From the NCBI GenBank assembly GCA_016630955.3, contig CM049986.1, forward strand, positions 2,852,001-2,916,000: a stretch of DNA of 64,000 nt. The letters are read 5' to 3'. The position numbers were made by a program, and so were the translations under genes. Source of the stretch: Didymella arachidicola. Its lineage: Eukaryota > Ascomycota > Dothideomycetes > Pleosporales > Didymellaceae. Shown one piece after another: positions 1 through 9,860 of the stretch. The notes under the pieces were generated by a model. That model worked only from the letters and a program-made list of their open reading frames with translations. It did not search any database and was not told the origin of the DNA. Position 1 is the first letter of the stretch, and each line of letters begins with the position of its first letter.

Positions 1-1
1 T

Positions 2-420
2 GTTTCTTCCTCACCTTCTGGCTGGACCAACAACGATATAGGCCTTGCCTGGCTTCAACAGGTGTTTGATCGCTTCACCAAGACTAAGGCACGGAGGAAG
101 TGGCGCCTCCTGATCCTTGACGGCCACGGCTCCCATGTGACGATGGACTTTATCAACTACTGTGATCAGAACAAGATACTCCTGGCTATCTTTCCTCCTC
201 ATTCAACCCACACGCTTCAGCCGCTTGATGTGGTGATATTTAAGCCTCTATCAACTGCGTACTCAAAGGAGCTCACAACACACCTTCACAACGGCCAAGG
301 ACTCTTAGTAATCAAGAAGAGCAACTTCTTCCACCTGTTTTGGAAGGCCTGGGAGAGCACGTTTACTCAGGAGTTGATACTCAGGTCCTTTGAAGCAACG
401 GGTATATCACCCCTTCAGCC
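2..420 (+). pseudogene. pogo-like DDE transposase, catalytic part (family A, copy 1, cut by the window edge and a LINE)
   Basis: The frame is open from base 2 and encodes the second half of a DDE_1-type (pogo/Fot1) transposase catalytic domain. Visible motifs are SGWTNND near the start, LLILDGHGSH (second catalytic Asp), LQPLDVV (third catalytic Asp) and the post-catalytic FEATGISPLQP. The N-terminus and first Asp lie left of the window. The frame leaves transposase sequence right after the codons for PLQP, where the LINE array begins. The matching C-terminal half is at 29847-31040, so I infer that the two halves were one gene split by about 29 kb of LINE-derived DNA. No stops or RIP signature are seen here, whereas the right half is RIP-degraded, so fusion of two different copies remains possible. 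Confidence 0.85.
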
Positions 421-451
421 CACACCAACCAACCAACCAACCCCTTCAGCC
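411..451 (+). repeat. duplicated LINE target motif with a 21-bp LINE remnant
   Basis: The decamer CCCTTCAGCC occurs at 411-420 (in the transposase codons PLQP) and again at 442-451, immediately before the LINE 5' end. Between them are 21 bases starting CACACC, like the LINE 5' end, and running into (AACC)n, like the LINE 3' tail. I read this as the smallest possible array member: one insertion reduced to its termini and flanked by its own target duplication. The same decamer recurs at 6498-6507 and 7339-7348. Confidence 0.7.
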
Positions 452-599
452 CCCACCGAACACCAATCTTTTGATTTCTGGGTTTCCTTCACAGAAGCCC
501 CAAAAATCACAGCAAACGATCCGGCTCACTGCGGCCACTCTGGGAGTACCTCTAACGTCCGCCTAGGCCCCCTGCGCGACGCGCAAGGAGCTTAATAGG
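452..599 (+). promoter_or_regulatory. LINE 5' leader with presumed internal promoter
   Basis: This 148-base untranslated leader lies between the target motif and the ORF1 start. The same leader precedes copy 2 (7349-7496) and, reversed, copy 4 (about 63817-63965). LINEs carry promoters downstream of their own start, so by family knowledge this is the likely promoter; no TATA box is evident. It contains a short inverted repeat, CCCTGCGCG / CGCGCAAGG, just before the start codon. Confidence 0.5.
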
Positions 600-2261
600 A
601 TGGCAGAGTCTCCCTCTTCCCAGCACACAGGGTCCCCAGACTACGAGATCCCCCAGCAGTTGTATACACGCGCTCCAAGACGGCCCCAGGAGGACATGCA
701 GCACCATGCGCCCCTTCTGAGCAGCCAGAACCCCGGTGGGGGCGCTCCCAAACCTCGAGTCTCTGATGCCGTCCAACGCCACATCGCTGAGACTCAGCAA
801 ATTACCCAGCTATGGAACACCATCACTACTGCCTTCGCAGCAGCCGTAGATCAACACGCACAGGGCTACACTAACCCGCAAGAAGCCAGGATCGCACAGG
901 AGCTGCAGCAGAGGGTCGTTCACGCGCTGACCTCCCTCTCCCCAAGCAACTCTCCCCCTAGCTCTCGCTGGAGCAGTGACACTAATCACAGCAACCCCGG
1001 GAGCCAAGAGTCAGGACGCCGCTCTTGGGCGGACGTAGCCAGAGACCCCCAAATCTCAGATAGGGGTGCCAACCGACCCCTGATCCCTGCTAAACCCCGG
1101 CCTGGTCCGTCGGCTAAGCCCAAAGAAGACGATCGAATCTTCATAGCCATCTCCAACCCAACAATGCGACTGCAACAACCCTCACCATTTGCGGTAAGAC
1201 AGGCAGTTTGCAAGAGCATAGGAGGAATCACCCTGAGGGACATACCTGCCGCATCACCAATCAAAACAGGCTGGGCGATCACCCCAGCTAATAAGTCTAT
1301 CCGGGACCAGCTTCTAACCCAAGAAAACCAGGAACTTCTAGCGAGAGCACTAGACGGAGACGCGGTAAGGGTCCCAGAACGCTGGATCAACTACGCAGTA
1401 CAGGGAGTACCCAGTTCCCTTCGAACCCTCGACGGCACAGAACTACCCACGACTATCCAGCTAGTGGAGGAAGAGGTATGCTCGCAAACAGGCAGGCAGC
1501 CGGTCAGCTGCAGGGCCTCACGACATGGAGCCAACCACCGTGGCCTTACCACCTGGATCATCTCTTACAAGGAGCCAGTCCGCTCGTTCCGCCTTTTTGG
1601 TATCAGCGAGTACTCCAAGGTGATCAACAAGCACCCTACCATCCAGCGCCACAACCCAGGCTGCCAGGGCTACTGTAACGCTGCCCGATGCACCCAGGTA
1701 GCGCGCTGCGTGCACTGTGGAGACCGCACAGACAGACACCAAGGACCGTACGGGGACAACTGCGCCCACAAAGCCGTGTGCGCCAACTGCCACGGACCAC
1801 ACCCAGCTAGCCACGCCAACTGCCCTGCAGCCCCTCGCCGGGTCAACGGACACAGCATCAAGCCTACAAGAGCCGAGCTGAAGGCTATCCGACGCGCAGG
1901 CAAGATAGCACAGCAGCACCTCTACAGGACAGTCGAAGAGACCCTCAGACAGGCAACGCTTCAGCCTGAGACTACTCCTCTAGAGGCATCGGAGACAGCG
2001 CCTCCCCAGCCTCCCACCCAGAGGCAAGAAGGAGATAGCAGGGCTTCCGCATCACTTCCTACAACGACTAACTCCTATCCATCCTCCTCTTCCACTGGCA
2101 GAGCAAAGAGACCAAGGCGGGCCGCCACAGGCCAGAGAAGCCTCAATGTAGGACAGCTGTCTGCCGGCAGCATCCGCCCACAATCGACTATCCACACTGA
2201 CCCGTCCACCTCGGAGAGGGAAGACACCAGCATGAGCGATGACCCGCCATCGTCATGCTAG
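600..2261 (+). CDS. LINE ORF1, gag-like nucleic-acid-binding protein
   Basis: 553 residues. The N-terminal third is Pro/Ser/Gln-rich and low in complexity. The middle holds a folded region (about residues 180-330, with FIAISNP and WAITPAN). Residues about 352-405 hold a Cys/His cluster that reads as zinc knuckles (GYCNAARC, CVHCGDRTDRH, CANCHGPHPASHANC). The C-terminus is basic and Ser/Thr-rich (RAKRPRRAATG). ORF1 proteins of this class bind LINE RNA to form the ribonucleoprotein. The ATG at 600 directly follows the conserved leader. The stop overlaps the ORF2 start in the string ATGCTAG (2255-2261), an arrangement suited to termination-reinitiation. Copies 2 and 4 have ORF1 frames of the same or nearly the same length. 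Confidence 0.92.
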   Translation: MAESPSSQHTGSPDYEIPQQLYTRAPRRPQEDMQHHAPLLSSQNPGGGAPKPRVSDAVQRHIAETQQITQLWNTITTAFAAAVDQHAQGYTNPQEARIAQELQQRVVHALTSLSPSNSPPSSRWSSDTNHSNPGSQESGRRSWADVARDPQISDRGANRPLIPAKPRPGPSAKPKEDDRIFIAISNPTMRLQQPSPFAVRQAVCKSIGGITLRDIPAASPIKTGWAITPANKSIRDQLLTQENQELLARALDGDAVRVPERWINYAVQGVPSSLRTLDGTELPTTIQLVEEEVCSQTGRQPVSCRASRHGANHRGLTTWIISYKEPVRSFRLFGISEYSKVINKHPTIQRHNPGCQGYCNAARCTQVARCVHCGDRTDRHQGPYGDNCAHKAVCANCHGPHPASHANCPAAPRRVNGHSIKPTRAELKAIRRAGKIAQQHLYRTVEETLRQATLQPETTPLEASETAPPQPPTQRQEGDSRASASLPTTTNSYPSSSSTGRAKRPRRAATGQRSLNVGQLSAGSIRPQSTIHTDPSTSEREDTSMSDDPPSSC

Positions 2262-5200
2262 AACACCCCTACAACATACCAGCCCACAACAGGCGTCAAC
2301 AGCACAGTCTACCAAGCAGACAACTCCGTGTATGCTGGGCCAACGTCGGCAGATGCTCGCCCTGGCACATCACAACACTAGAGCTGGCCTTCCAGAAGGG
2401 CATAGATGTTGTGTGTGTTCAAGAGCCCTTCGCATGTGCCAACTCGAGAACATCCACTCACCCTGGTTTCAAGCACCTAGCACCTATCAGCACCTGGGAC
2501 AGCCCCAACACACCAGGCTCAGTCCGCCCTAGAGTGATGACATACATCCGCAGAGGCCGCCACCTACGGTACCAGGCTAGAGAGAGTCTCAACCACCCAG
2601 ACATGCTATGGGCGGTAGTAAATGGAGTCGCCATACTCAACTGCTACAGACAGCCACACACCCCAGACGTCATTCAATACGTCACACATCTGACACCCCC
2701 TCAGCTCTGCCTTGTCGGGGGCGACTTTAACGCCAGACACGAATCCTTTGAGCCTACCATCACTGCAGCCAACGGAGGAGTGGAGCTAGCTAGATGGGCT
2801 GCCAACGCGTCTATGGACTACATTGGTGTGCCAGGGCAGCCAACACACTGCGCTGGTCACGTTCTTGACCTCACCTTCTCTAACATCCCGTTTGCCCAGT
2901 CTGCTGTCGATGCTAGCATGCACAGCGGCTCAGATCATGAGACGATAGTGACCTCTGTCCCCATCTCCACACCAGGCACTCCGCAACTAGAACAGTACCA
3001 CTACAGAGTTCCAGAGGCGAGCCTAGCTAAGTTCGCTGGGCTGGTAGAAATGGGTGCCCAAAACATCGCAGACCCGCTTGCAACACAGGATGCAGCACAG
3101 CTAGAAGAATGCGTCACGCTGCTCACAGAGGCTATACAGCACTCTGTACAGGCAGCAGGCAAGCTCAACCGCAAGGAAGGCCGCGCTGCACCATGGTGGA
3201 CCGAGGAGTGCAAGACCGCCTACCAGGCCTACAAACGTGCTAGACAGCTCTGCTCTGGCAGTCTACCAGAGGAGAGACAGGCCTTCAAGACTACCGTCCG
3301 ACAGGCCAAGAGGCAGTACTGGAGGCACGTCATCGATAACGCTAGAGACGACAAGGACCTGTTCAAGATCATTGCCTGGCACAAGCTCACGCCAGAGAAC
3401 CAGGACACTCCCCTCGAAGTGAACAACAGAACGATATCAGACCCCCTGGAGAAAGCAGAGGCACTTAGACAGGAAGTTCTCAACCGCTACACAGCAGAAG
3501 ATGACCTCGGACAGCGTCCAGACCAGGAGGCTGCAGCCACCCTCCCGTGGAGCACACACATCTCACTTGAGGAGTGTGAGCGAAACACGATAGGGGTGTC
3601 AAGCACATCACCAGGCACTGACCGCTCTACAGTGCGACTACTCCGCGCCTGCTGGACTCAGGTGGGGGAACTCGTACGAAGGATCTTCCAGCGGTGTCTT
3701 GAACTCAACCACTTCCCGGCGCAATGGAAGCTTGCAGAGGTAGCCATGATACCGAAAGTGGGGAAAACAGACCGGACATCGCCCCGCTCCTGGAGACCGA
3801 TAGCGCTTCTGTCTTGTATTGGAAAGGGACTCGAACGAACTGTGGCTAGACGTATTGCATGGACTGCCATGACACACAAGATCCTCAGCCCCCAGCATGG
3901 CGGCGCGCTTCCAAAACGCTCTGCAGCAGACCTCACTGCAGCGTTCACCCACGACACTGAAGCAGCATGGGTGCTTGGAAAGCACGTCACTATGGTCACC
4001 CTAGATGTGCAAGGCGCGTTTGACGCTCTCCTGAAGAACCGCCTGTTGCATCGGATGGCCCAACAGGGCTGGCCACAAAGGACGATCCTCTTTGTAGACT
4101 CATTCCTAACTGACCGGAGGGTGCAAGTCCGCCTTGGCCAGGTCACCACTCCTAGCTACGCAGTTGCCTGCGGCACACCCCAGGGGTCGCCTCTCTCACC
4201 CGTCCTGTACACACTGTACCTGGCAGAGCTACTATCCATGGACACTGAACGGAGGTTTGGGTACGCAGACGACATATGTCTATACCAGGCCTCACACTCT
4301 ATGGACGACAACGTCGAGCTCCTCGCAGAAGACCTAAGGGAGATCAGAGCATGGGGTGAGGCTAATAAGGTTACCTTTGCTCCAGAAAAGCAGGAAATGA
4401 TCCACCTGACCAGACAGCGGAGCAGCTATGCGCCTCCCTGCGTCGTAGATGAACAGCTCACGATCTATCCAATCCTCCCGGGTGGAGAGCACAGTCAGCC
4501 AGCCCTGCGCTGGTTAGGCGTGTGGTTTGACCGCAGACTCACCTTCCGACGGCATGTAGCTACGCGCACGGCAAAAGCTGCCAAGGTAGCCTATCACATT
4601 CGCAGCCTAGCTAGGACTACCTATGGACCCCCAGCCAGCTCCCTCCGCAAGGCCACTGTTGCCTGTGTGTACCCATCACTCCTGTATGGAACTGAATGCT
4701 GGTACAGAGGCCGCACCAAAAAGCCACACACACTTAAACCAGGCAGGCCACAAGAGGTCAGCGCTTACATTGGGTGGCACATAGCTGCCATAGACAAAAC
4801 ACTAGCCATAGCGGCAAGAGGCATCCTACCAGCGTGGAGAACAACCCCTATAGCTGCACTCTTCCGAGACGCCGGACTGCTACCGGCAGCAGTGGCACTC
4901 GAGGAAGCCAGACTCAGATTTGCAACCCACCTGCGCACTACAGATGCAGACCACCCTCTCACTAGGCGCACAGCAGTACCTATCGTAAACAGGGGCGTAA
5001 AAACCGGACAACCCCAGCGAGTCAAGACGAAAGTCCAACAGATGGCATCTCTTCTACCAGAGACCCCCAGGACTACACTCTCAGCCCCTCACTACTCGAC
5101 TGGCTGCCGAACAGACCCGACGCTTAGCCTAGACAAGAAGACTGCAGCTAAGGCTTTTAAAGAATGGTGGGCCCAGCTCTCACCACTAGAAGTCACTATC

Positions 5201-6088
5201 TTCTCAGATGGCTCTGAACAGTACACAAAGGAAGGAGAAAAGCGGGTTACCTACGGCTTTGCAGTGTATCAGAACGGAAAACAACTGCACACTGGACGCG
5301 GGTCACTCAACCCTACCTCGCACGTCTTCGACGCGGAAGTAGTAGGAGCATGGAGAGGCCTCCAGCATACCGTAAGGCAACCAGAGCTCCGCACCCGCCG
5401 AATCTGGCTGTGCATAGACAGCACCTCAGTGGTCTGGTGCCTCAGGGGCGACGCACCTCCTACCTCTCAATGGGCTTTCCTGGAGTGCCATGGCGCCATG
5501 GAGACACACGACGTCTCTATCAAATGGGCCCCTGGACACCTAGACATTGAGGGGAACGAGGCAGCAGACAGATTAGCCAACCTAGAAGCCCAGCACCCCT
5601 CACCCCCGACTGGAAAAGCCGCTCTGCCTACACTCTCAGGCATCAAGACGATAGCCCGCAAGACACTGCGACACACACAACAGACCTGGTGGTCTGACAA
5701 GAAGACTAAGCTCTCGAAATGGTACAAGAGCTGGGACCTGGACTATGCACCACGCAGCAGTCCAAGGGAACTAGACCTACCAAGGGCCACGTTAGCCAGG
5801 CTCCTCTCCATCCAATCTAGGCATGGGGACTTTGCCTGGTATCACCGAATGTACAATCACAAGGATGCAAACCTTAGCTGCTCATGCGGGCGCGACAAGA
5901 CGCCAGAGCACCTCGTGCTCTGCCGCAAGACCCGCGGGAGCTTTAGCAGATGGCCGCTGCGACCACTAATACTACCATCCAGCCAGGCTGATGGCCTAGC
6001 GTACACTGCAGCACTAGTGAAGGAGCCAGAGGCCTTTGACGCCTTTGTCAAACTTACACAGTACTTCACCAAGATCTGCCCCCGCTAG
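2255..6088 (+). CDS. LINE ORF2: endonuclease, reverse transcriptase, RNase H
   Basis: 1277 residues. The order seen is an apurinic-type (EEP) endonuclease at about 20-230 (VQEPF near 53, GGDFNARH near 156, GSDHE near 225), then reverse transcriptase at about 470-760 (PQGSPLSP and the catalytic FGYADD near 668-673), RNase H at about 975-1125 (FSDGSE near 983, DAEVVGAW, CIDSTS, and PGH..GNEAAD), and a C-terminal CCHC-type finger (CSCGRDKTPEH, about 1207-1223). By family knowledge the endonuclease nicks the target and the RT copies the RNA in place. All catalytic motifs are present, so it is potentially active. Its endonuclease would be the determinant of the site preference described in the findings. 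The start ATG overlaps the ORF1 stop. Confidence 0.95.
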   Translation: MLEHPYNIPAHNRRQQHSLPSRQLRVCWANVGRCSPWHITTLELAFQKGIDVVCVQEPFACANSRTSTHPGFKHLAPISTWDSPNTPGSVRPRVMTYIRRGRHLRYQARESLNHPDMLWAVVNGVAILNCYRQPHTPDVIQYVTHLTPPQLCLVGGDFNARHESFEPTITAANGGVELARWAANASMDYIGVPGQPTHCAGHVLDLTFSNIPFAQSAVDASMHSGSDHETIVTSVPISTPGTPQLEQYHYRVPEASLAKFAGLVEMGAQNIADPLATQDAAQLEECVTLLTEAIQHSVQAAGKLNRKEGRAAPWWTEECKTAYQAYKRARQLCSGSLPEERQAFKTTVRQAKRQYWRHVIDNARDDKDLFKIIAWHKLTPENQDTPLEVNNRTISDPLEKAEALRQEVLNRYTAEDDLGQRPDQEAAATLPWSTHISLEECERNTIGVSSTSPGTDRSTVRLLRACWTQVGELVRRIFQRCLELNHFPAQWKLAEVAMIPKVGKTDRTSPRSWRPIALLSCIGKGLERTVARRIAWTAMTHKILSPQHGGALPKRSAADLTAAFTHDTEAAWVLGKHVTMVTLDVQGAFDALLKNRLLHRMAQQGWPQRTILFVDSFLTDRRVQVRLGQVTTPSYAVACGTPQGSPLSPVLYTLYLAELLSMDTERRFGYADDICLYQASHSMDDNVELLAEDLREIRAWGEANKVTFAPEKQEMIHLTRQRSSYAPPCVVDEQLTIYPILPGGEHSQPALRWLGVWFDRRLTFRRHVATRTAKAAKVAYHIRSLARTTYGPPASSLRKATVACVYPSLLYGTECWYRGRTKKPHTLKPGRPQEVSAYIGWHIAAIDKTLAIAARGILPAWRTTPIAALFRDAGLLPAAVALEEARLRFATHLRTTDADHPLTRRTAVPIVNRGVKTGQPQRVKTKVQQMASLLPETPRTTLSAPHYSTGCRTDPTLSLDKKTAAKAFKEWWAQLSPLEVTIFSDGSEQYTKEGEKRVTYGFAVYQNGKQLHTGRGSLNPTSHVFDAEVVGAWRGLQHTVRQPELRTRRIWLCIDSTSVVWCLRGDAPPTSQWAFLECHGAMETHDVSIKWAPGHLDIEGNEAADRLANLEAQHPSPPTGKAALPTLSGIKTIARKTLRHTQQTWWSDKKTKLSKWYKSWDLDYAPRSSPRELDLPRATLARLLSIQSRHGDFAWYHRMYNHKDANLSCSCGRDKTPEHLVLCRKTRGSFSRWPLRPLILPSSQADGLAYTAALVKEPEAFDAFVKLTQYFTKICPR

Positions 6089-6497
6089 CTCCTGCAGCCC
6101 TGCAACAGCAGCAAACACCTGCACCTAGTTCTGCTAGGTCCAGCACAATCGATGCAACACTCTTCACCCCTCCACCCCTCCACCCCTCCACCCCTCCACC
6201 CCTCCACCCCCTCCACTCACACGATGTCTCTTTCTCTCTCTCCTACGGCACATATATGCCTCAGAATGCAAGGAAATTACCCTAATATACATACATCGCT
6301 TAGCCTCCCCAACTGGACGGGGAGCTGTAGTTCTGAAATGGTAACAATACCCGCGCAGGCAGGAAATGCTTTCTAAGGTAGTGTATCAGCACTGTAATTC
6401 CATAGCTTAGCACGTCGTACATGCCCTTCGGGAGGCGAGATGATGGACTTATTCCACATCAACTAGACGAAAAATGAATACCAACCAACCAACCAAC
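6089..6497 (+). repeat. LINE 3' UTR with pyrimidine microsatellite and AACC tail
   Basis: Untranslated 3' end. It contains a (CACCCCTC)n tract at about 6164-6216, a conserved block of about 230 bp starting near 6295 (CCCCAACTGGACGGGGAGCT is a hairpin-like segment; TGCCCTTCGGGAGGCGAGAT lies near 6422), and a terminal AACC repeat. The conserved block recurs at about 7148-7338, 29640-29846 (RIP-mutated) and 57974-58190 (reversed), so it is probably the sequence recognised by the reverse transcriptase. Confidence 0.85.
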
Positions 6498-6507
6498 CCC
6501 TTCAGCC

Positions 6508-7338
6508 CACACCCGAACATCAACTTTTCCAGGTCAGCGAAAGGTCGATTTCCATCGATTTTTCGTCCAAACACGACTTAAATGCCTTCGTAAATCTGTT
6601 TCCCAACGTCCTGTCTCCGCTGCAGGCGTTGTGGCCGGCGCGCTGCCCTGTTTTGTCTTTCAGCTCTTCGCTGAGCTGAAATCTTTTCAAAATGGCCCGT
6701 GCGCCACTCAGTTTTACACGTTCGGTCGAAGGCCACAACCACCGTTAAGACAAGGAGACAGCTTTGCCACTCCCTGTTCTTACAAGATATGGGCACCTGC
6801 CAGGCCTAAACACAAAGGCTCTCCATGCGAAGAGCCACGGCACGATTCGACAGAGCACCGGCTCTCAACACGCAAACAAGGCAGCCAGCATGGCCTTACA
6901 TTCCACGACTTCTAAGAGATAAAGAAGAAGGATGGCCTGGCTCTGCCTTCCTACTACACCTATCTCCTTCGACGCAGGCATGGCCAAGCCTAGTACAAAG
7001 GCTCTCCTCGCGCAGAGCCACGGCCTTGATTCGACAGAGCACCGGCTCTCCACACCCACCCTCTCTTCCCTTCTCTCTCTTACGGCACTTCACTGCCTTT
7101 GAACATACACAAGGGATCCTCCCTAATGTACACAAACTGCTCAGTCTCCCCAACTGGACGGGGAGCTGTAGTTCTGACATGGTAGCAATACCCGCGTAGG
7201 CAAGAAATGCTTTCTAAGGTAGTGTGTTAGCACAGTAATTCCATAGCTTAGCACGTCGTATATGCCCTTCGGGAGGCGAGATGATGGATTTAATCCTCAT
7301 CAACTAGACGTAAAATGAATACCAACCAACCAACCAAC
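6508..7338 (+). mobile_element. Non-autonomous LINE derivative sharing both LINE termini
   Basis: 831 bp between two copies of CCCTTCAGCC. The first bases (ACACCCGAACATCAA) resemble the LINE 5' end (ACACCGAACACCAAT), and the last 230-300 bp match the LINE 3' UTR including the AACC tail. The middle (about 6540-7080) is unrelated to LINE coding sequence and has no convincing gene. It holds two copies of a segment of about 75 bp (6792-6869 and 6971-7053), each with a stem GGCTCT...AGAGCC around a variable loop followed by GATTCGACAGAGCACC. By analogy with SIDER-type elements it is probably mobilised by the LINE machinery. Confidence 0.75.
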
Positions 7339-7496
7339 CCCTTCAGCCCACACCGAACACCAATCTTTTGATTTCTGGGTTTCCTTCACAGAAGCCCCAA
7401 AAATCACAGCAAACGATCCGGCTCACTGCGGCCACTCTGGGAGTACCTCTAACGTCCGCCTAGGCCCCCTGCGCGACGCGCAAGGAGCTTAATAGG

Positions 7497-9158
7497 ATGG
7501 CAGAGTCTCCCTCTTCCCAGCACACAGGGTCCCCAGACTACGAGATCCCCCAGCAGTTGTATACACGCGCTCCAAGACGGCCCCAGGAGGACATGCAGCA
7601 CCATGCGCCCCTTCTGAGCAGCCAGAACCCCGGTGGGGGCGCTCCCAAACCTCGAGTCTCTGATGCCGTCCAACGCCACATCGCTGAGACTCAGCAAATC
7701 ACCCAGCTATGGAACACCATCACTACTGCCTTCGCAGCAGCCGTAGATCAACACGCACAGGGCTACACTAACCCGCAAGAAGCCAGGATCGCACAGGAGC
7801 TGCAGCAGAGGGTCGTTCACGCGCTGACCTCCCTCTCCCCAAGCAACTCTCCCCCTAGCTCTCGCTGGAGCAGCGACACTAATCACAGCAACCCCGGGAG
7901 CCAAGAGTCAGGACGCCGCTCTTGGGCGGACGTAGCCAGAGACCCCCAAATCTCAGATAGGGGTGCCAACCGACCCCTGATCCCTGCTAAACCCCGGCCT
8001 GGTCCGTCGGCTAAGCCCAAAGAAGACGATCGAATCTTTATAGCTATCTCTAACCCAACAATGCGACTGTAACAACCCTTACTATTTGCGGTAAGACAGG
8101 CAGTTTGCAAGAGCATAGGAGGAATTACTCTAAGGGACATACCTGCCGCATTACTAATTAAAACAGGCTGGGCGATCACCCCAGCTAATAAGTCTATCCG
8201 GGACCAGCTTCTAACCTAAGAAAACCAGGAACTTCTAGCGAGAGCACTAGACGGAGACGCGGTAAGGGTCCTAGAACGCTAGATCAACTACGCAGTACAG
8301 GGAGTACCCAGTTCCCTCCGAACCCTCGACGGCACAGAACTACCCACGACTATCCAGCTAGTGGAGGAAGAGGTATGCTCGCAAACAGGCAGGCAGCCGG
8401 TCAGCTGCAGGGCCTCACGACATAGAGCCAACCACCGTGGCCTTACCACCTGGATCATCTCTTACAAGGAGCCAGTCCGCTTGTTCTGCCTTTTTAGTAT
8501 CAGCAAGTACTCTAAAGTGATCAACAAGCACCCTACCATCCAGCGCCACAACCTAGGCTGCCAGGGCTACTGTAACGCTGCCCGATGCACCCAGGTAGCG
8601 CGCTGCGTGCACTGTGGAGACCGCACAGACAGACACCAAGGACCGTACGGGGACAACTGCACCCACAAAGCCGTGTGCGCCAACTGCCACGGACCACACC
8701 CAGCTAGCCACGCCAACTGCCCTGCAGCCCCTCGCCGGGTCAACGGACACAGCATCAAGCCTACAAGAGCCGAGCTGAAGGCTATCCGACGCGCAGGCAA
8801 GATAGCACAGCAGCACCTCTACAGGACAGTCGAAGAGACCCTCAGACAGGCAACGCTTCAGCCTGAGACTACTCCTCTAGAGGCATCGGAGACAGCGCCT
8901 CCCCAGCCTCCCACCCAGAGGCAAGAAGGAGATAGCAGGGCTTCCGCATCACTTCCTACAACGACTAACTCCTATTCATCCTCCTCTTCCACTGGCAGAG
9001 CAAAGAGACCAAGGCGGGCCGCCACAGGCCAGAGAAGCCTTAATGTAGGACAGCTGTCTGCCGGCAGCATCCGCCCACAATCGACTATCCACACTGACCC
9101 GTCCACCTCGGAGAGGGAAGACACCAGCATGAGCGATGACCCGCCATTGTCATGCTAG
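7497..9158 (+). pseudogene. LINE copy 2 ORF1, nonsense-mutated
   Basis: Same 1662-base length as the intact ORF1 at 600-2261, with no indels. Inactivated by RIP-type changes: CAA to TAA at about 8070, CAA to TAA at about 8217 and TGG to TAG at about 8281. The zinc-knuckle region and C-terminus (8361-9158) remain open. The start codon and leader are unchanged. Confidence 0.9.
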
Positions 9159-9860
9159 AACACCCCTACAACATACCAGCCCACAATAGGCGTTAACAGC
9201 ACAGTCTACTAAGCAGACAACTCCGTGTATGCTAGGCCAACGTTAGCAGATGCTTGCCCTAGCATATTACAACACTAGAGCTAGCCTTCTAGAAGGGCAT
9301 AGATGTTATATGTGTTTAAGAGCCCTTTACATATGCTAACTTAAGAACATCTACTTACTCTAGTTTTAAGCACCTAGCACCTATTAGCACCTAGGACAGC
9401 CCTAACACACTAGGCTTAGTCTGCTCTAGAGTAATAATATATATCTGCAGAGGCCGCTACCTATAGTACTAGGCTAGAGAGAGTCTTAACTACCTAGACA
9501 TGCTATGGGCAGTAGTAAATAGAGTTACTATACTTAACTACTATAGATAGCTATATACTCTAGATGTTATTTAATATGTTATATATCTAACACCCTCTTA
9601 GCTCTACCTTATTAGAGGTAACTTTAATACTAGATATAAATTCTTTAAGCCTACTATTACTATAGCTAATAGAGGAGTAGAGCTAGCTAGATAGGCTACT
9701 AACGCGTCTATAGACTATATTAGTGTGCTAGAGTAGCTAATATACTACACTAGTTATATTCTTAACCTTACCTTCTCTAATATTCTATTTACCTAGTCTA
9801 CTATTAATACTAGTATATATAGCAGCTTAGATTATAAGATAATAGTAACCTCTATCTCTA

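Larger units (their letters stand above)
452..6497 (+). mobile_element. Intact Tad1-like non-LTR retrotransposon (LINE copy 1)
   Basis: About 6.05 kb. It has a 5' leader of about 150 bp starting (C)CCACCGAACACC, two long open frames overlapping by 7 bp, a 3' UTR of about 410 bp, and a tail of AACC repeats instead of poly(A). Both ORFs are undamaged and there is no RIP signature, so it is the youngest or best-preserved copy here and serves as the reference for the degraded copies. It is flanked by the decamer CCCTTCAGCC on both sides (442-451 and 6498-6507), a perfect 10-bp target duplication. Tad1-clade assignment rests on the ORF order endonuclease, reverse transcriptase, RNase H, C-terminal zinc finger and on the fungal host; it is an inference from architecture. 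Confidence 0.93.

Noticed and set aside
6164..6216. (CACCCCTC)n tract considered as a telomere-like or regulatory array
   Set aside because: Simple microsatellite within the LINE 3' UTR; not a telomere repeat and not present in the other copies at that length.
6825..7199. Frames of about 90-125 codons inside the non-autonomous LINE element
   Set aside because: They overlap on both strands, differ between the two internal repeat units and lack motifs; the element is better explained as non-coding.
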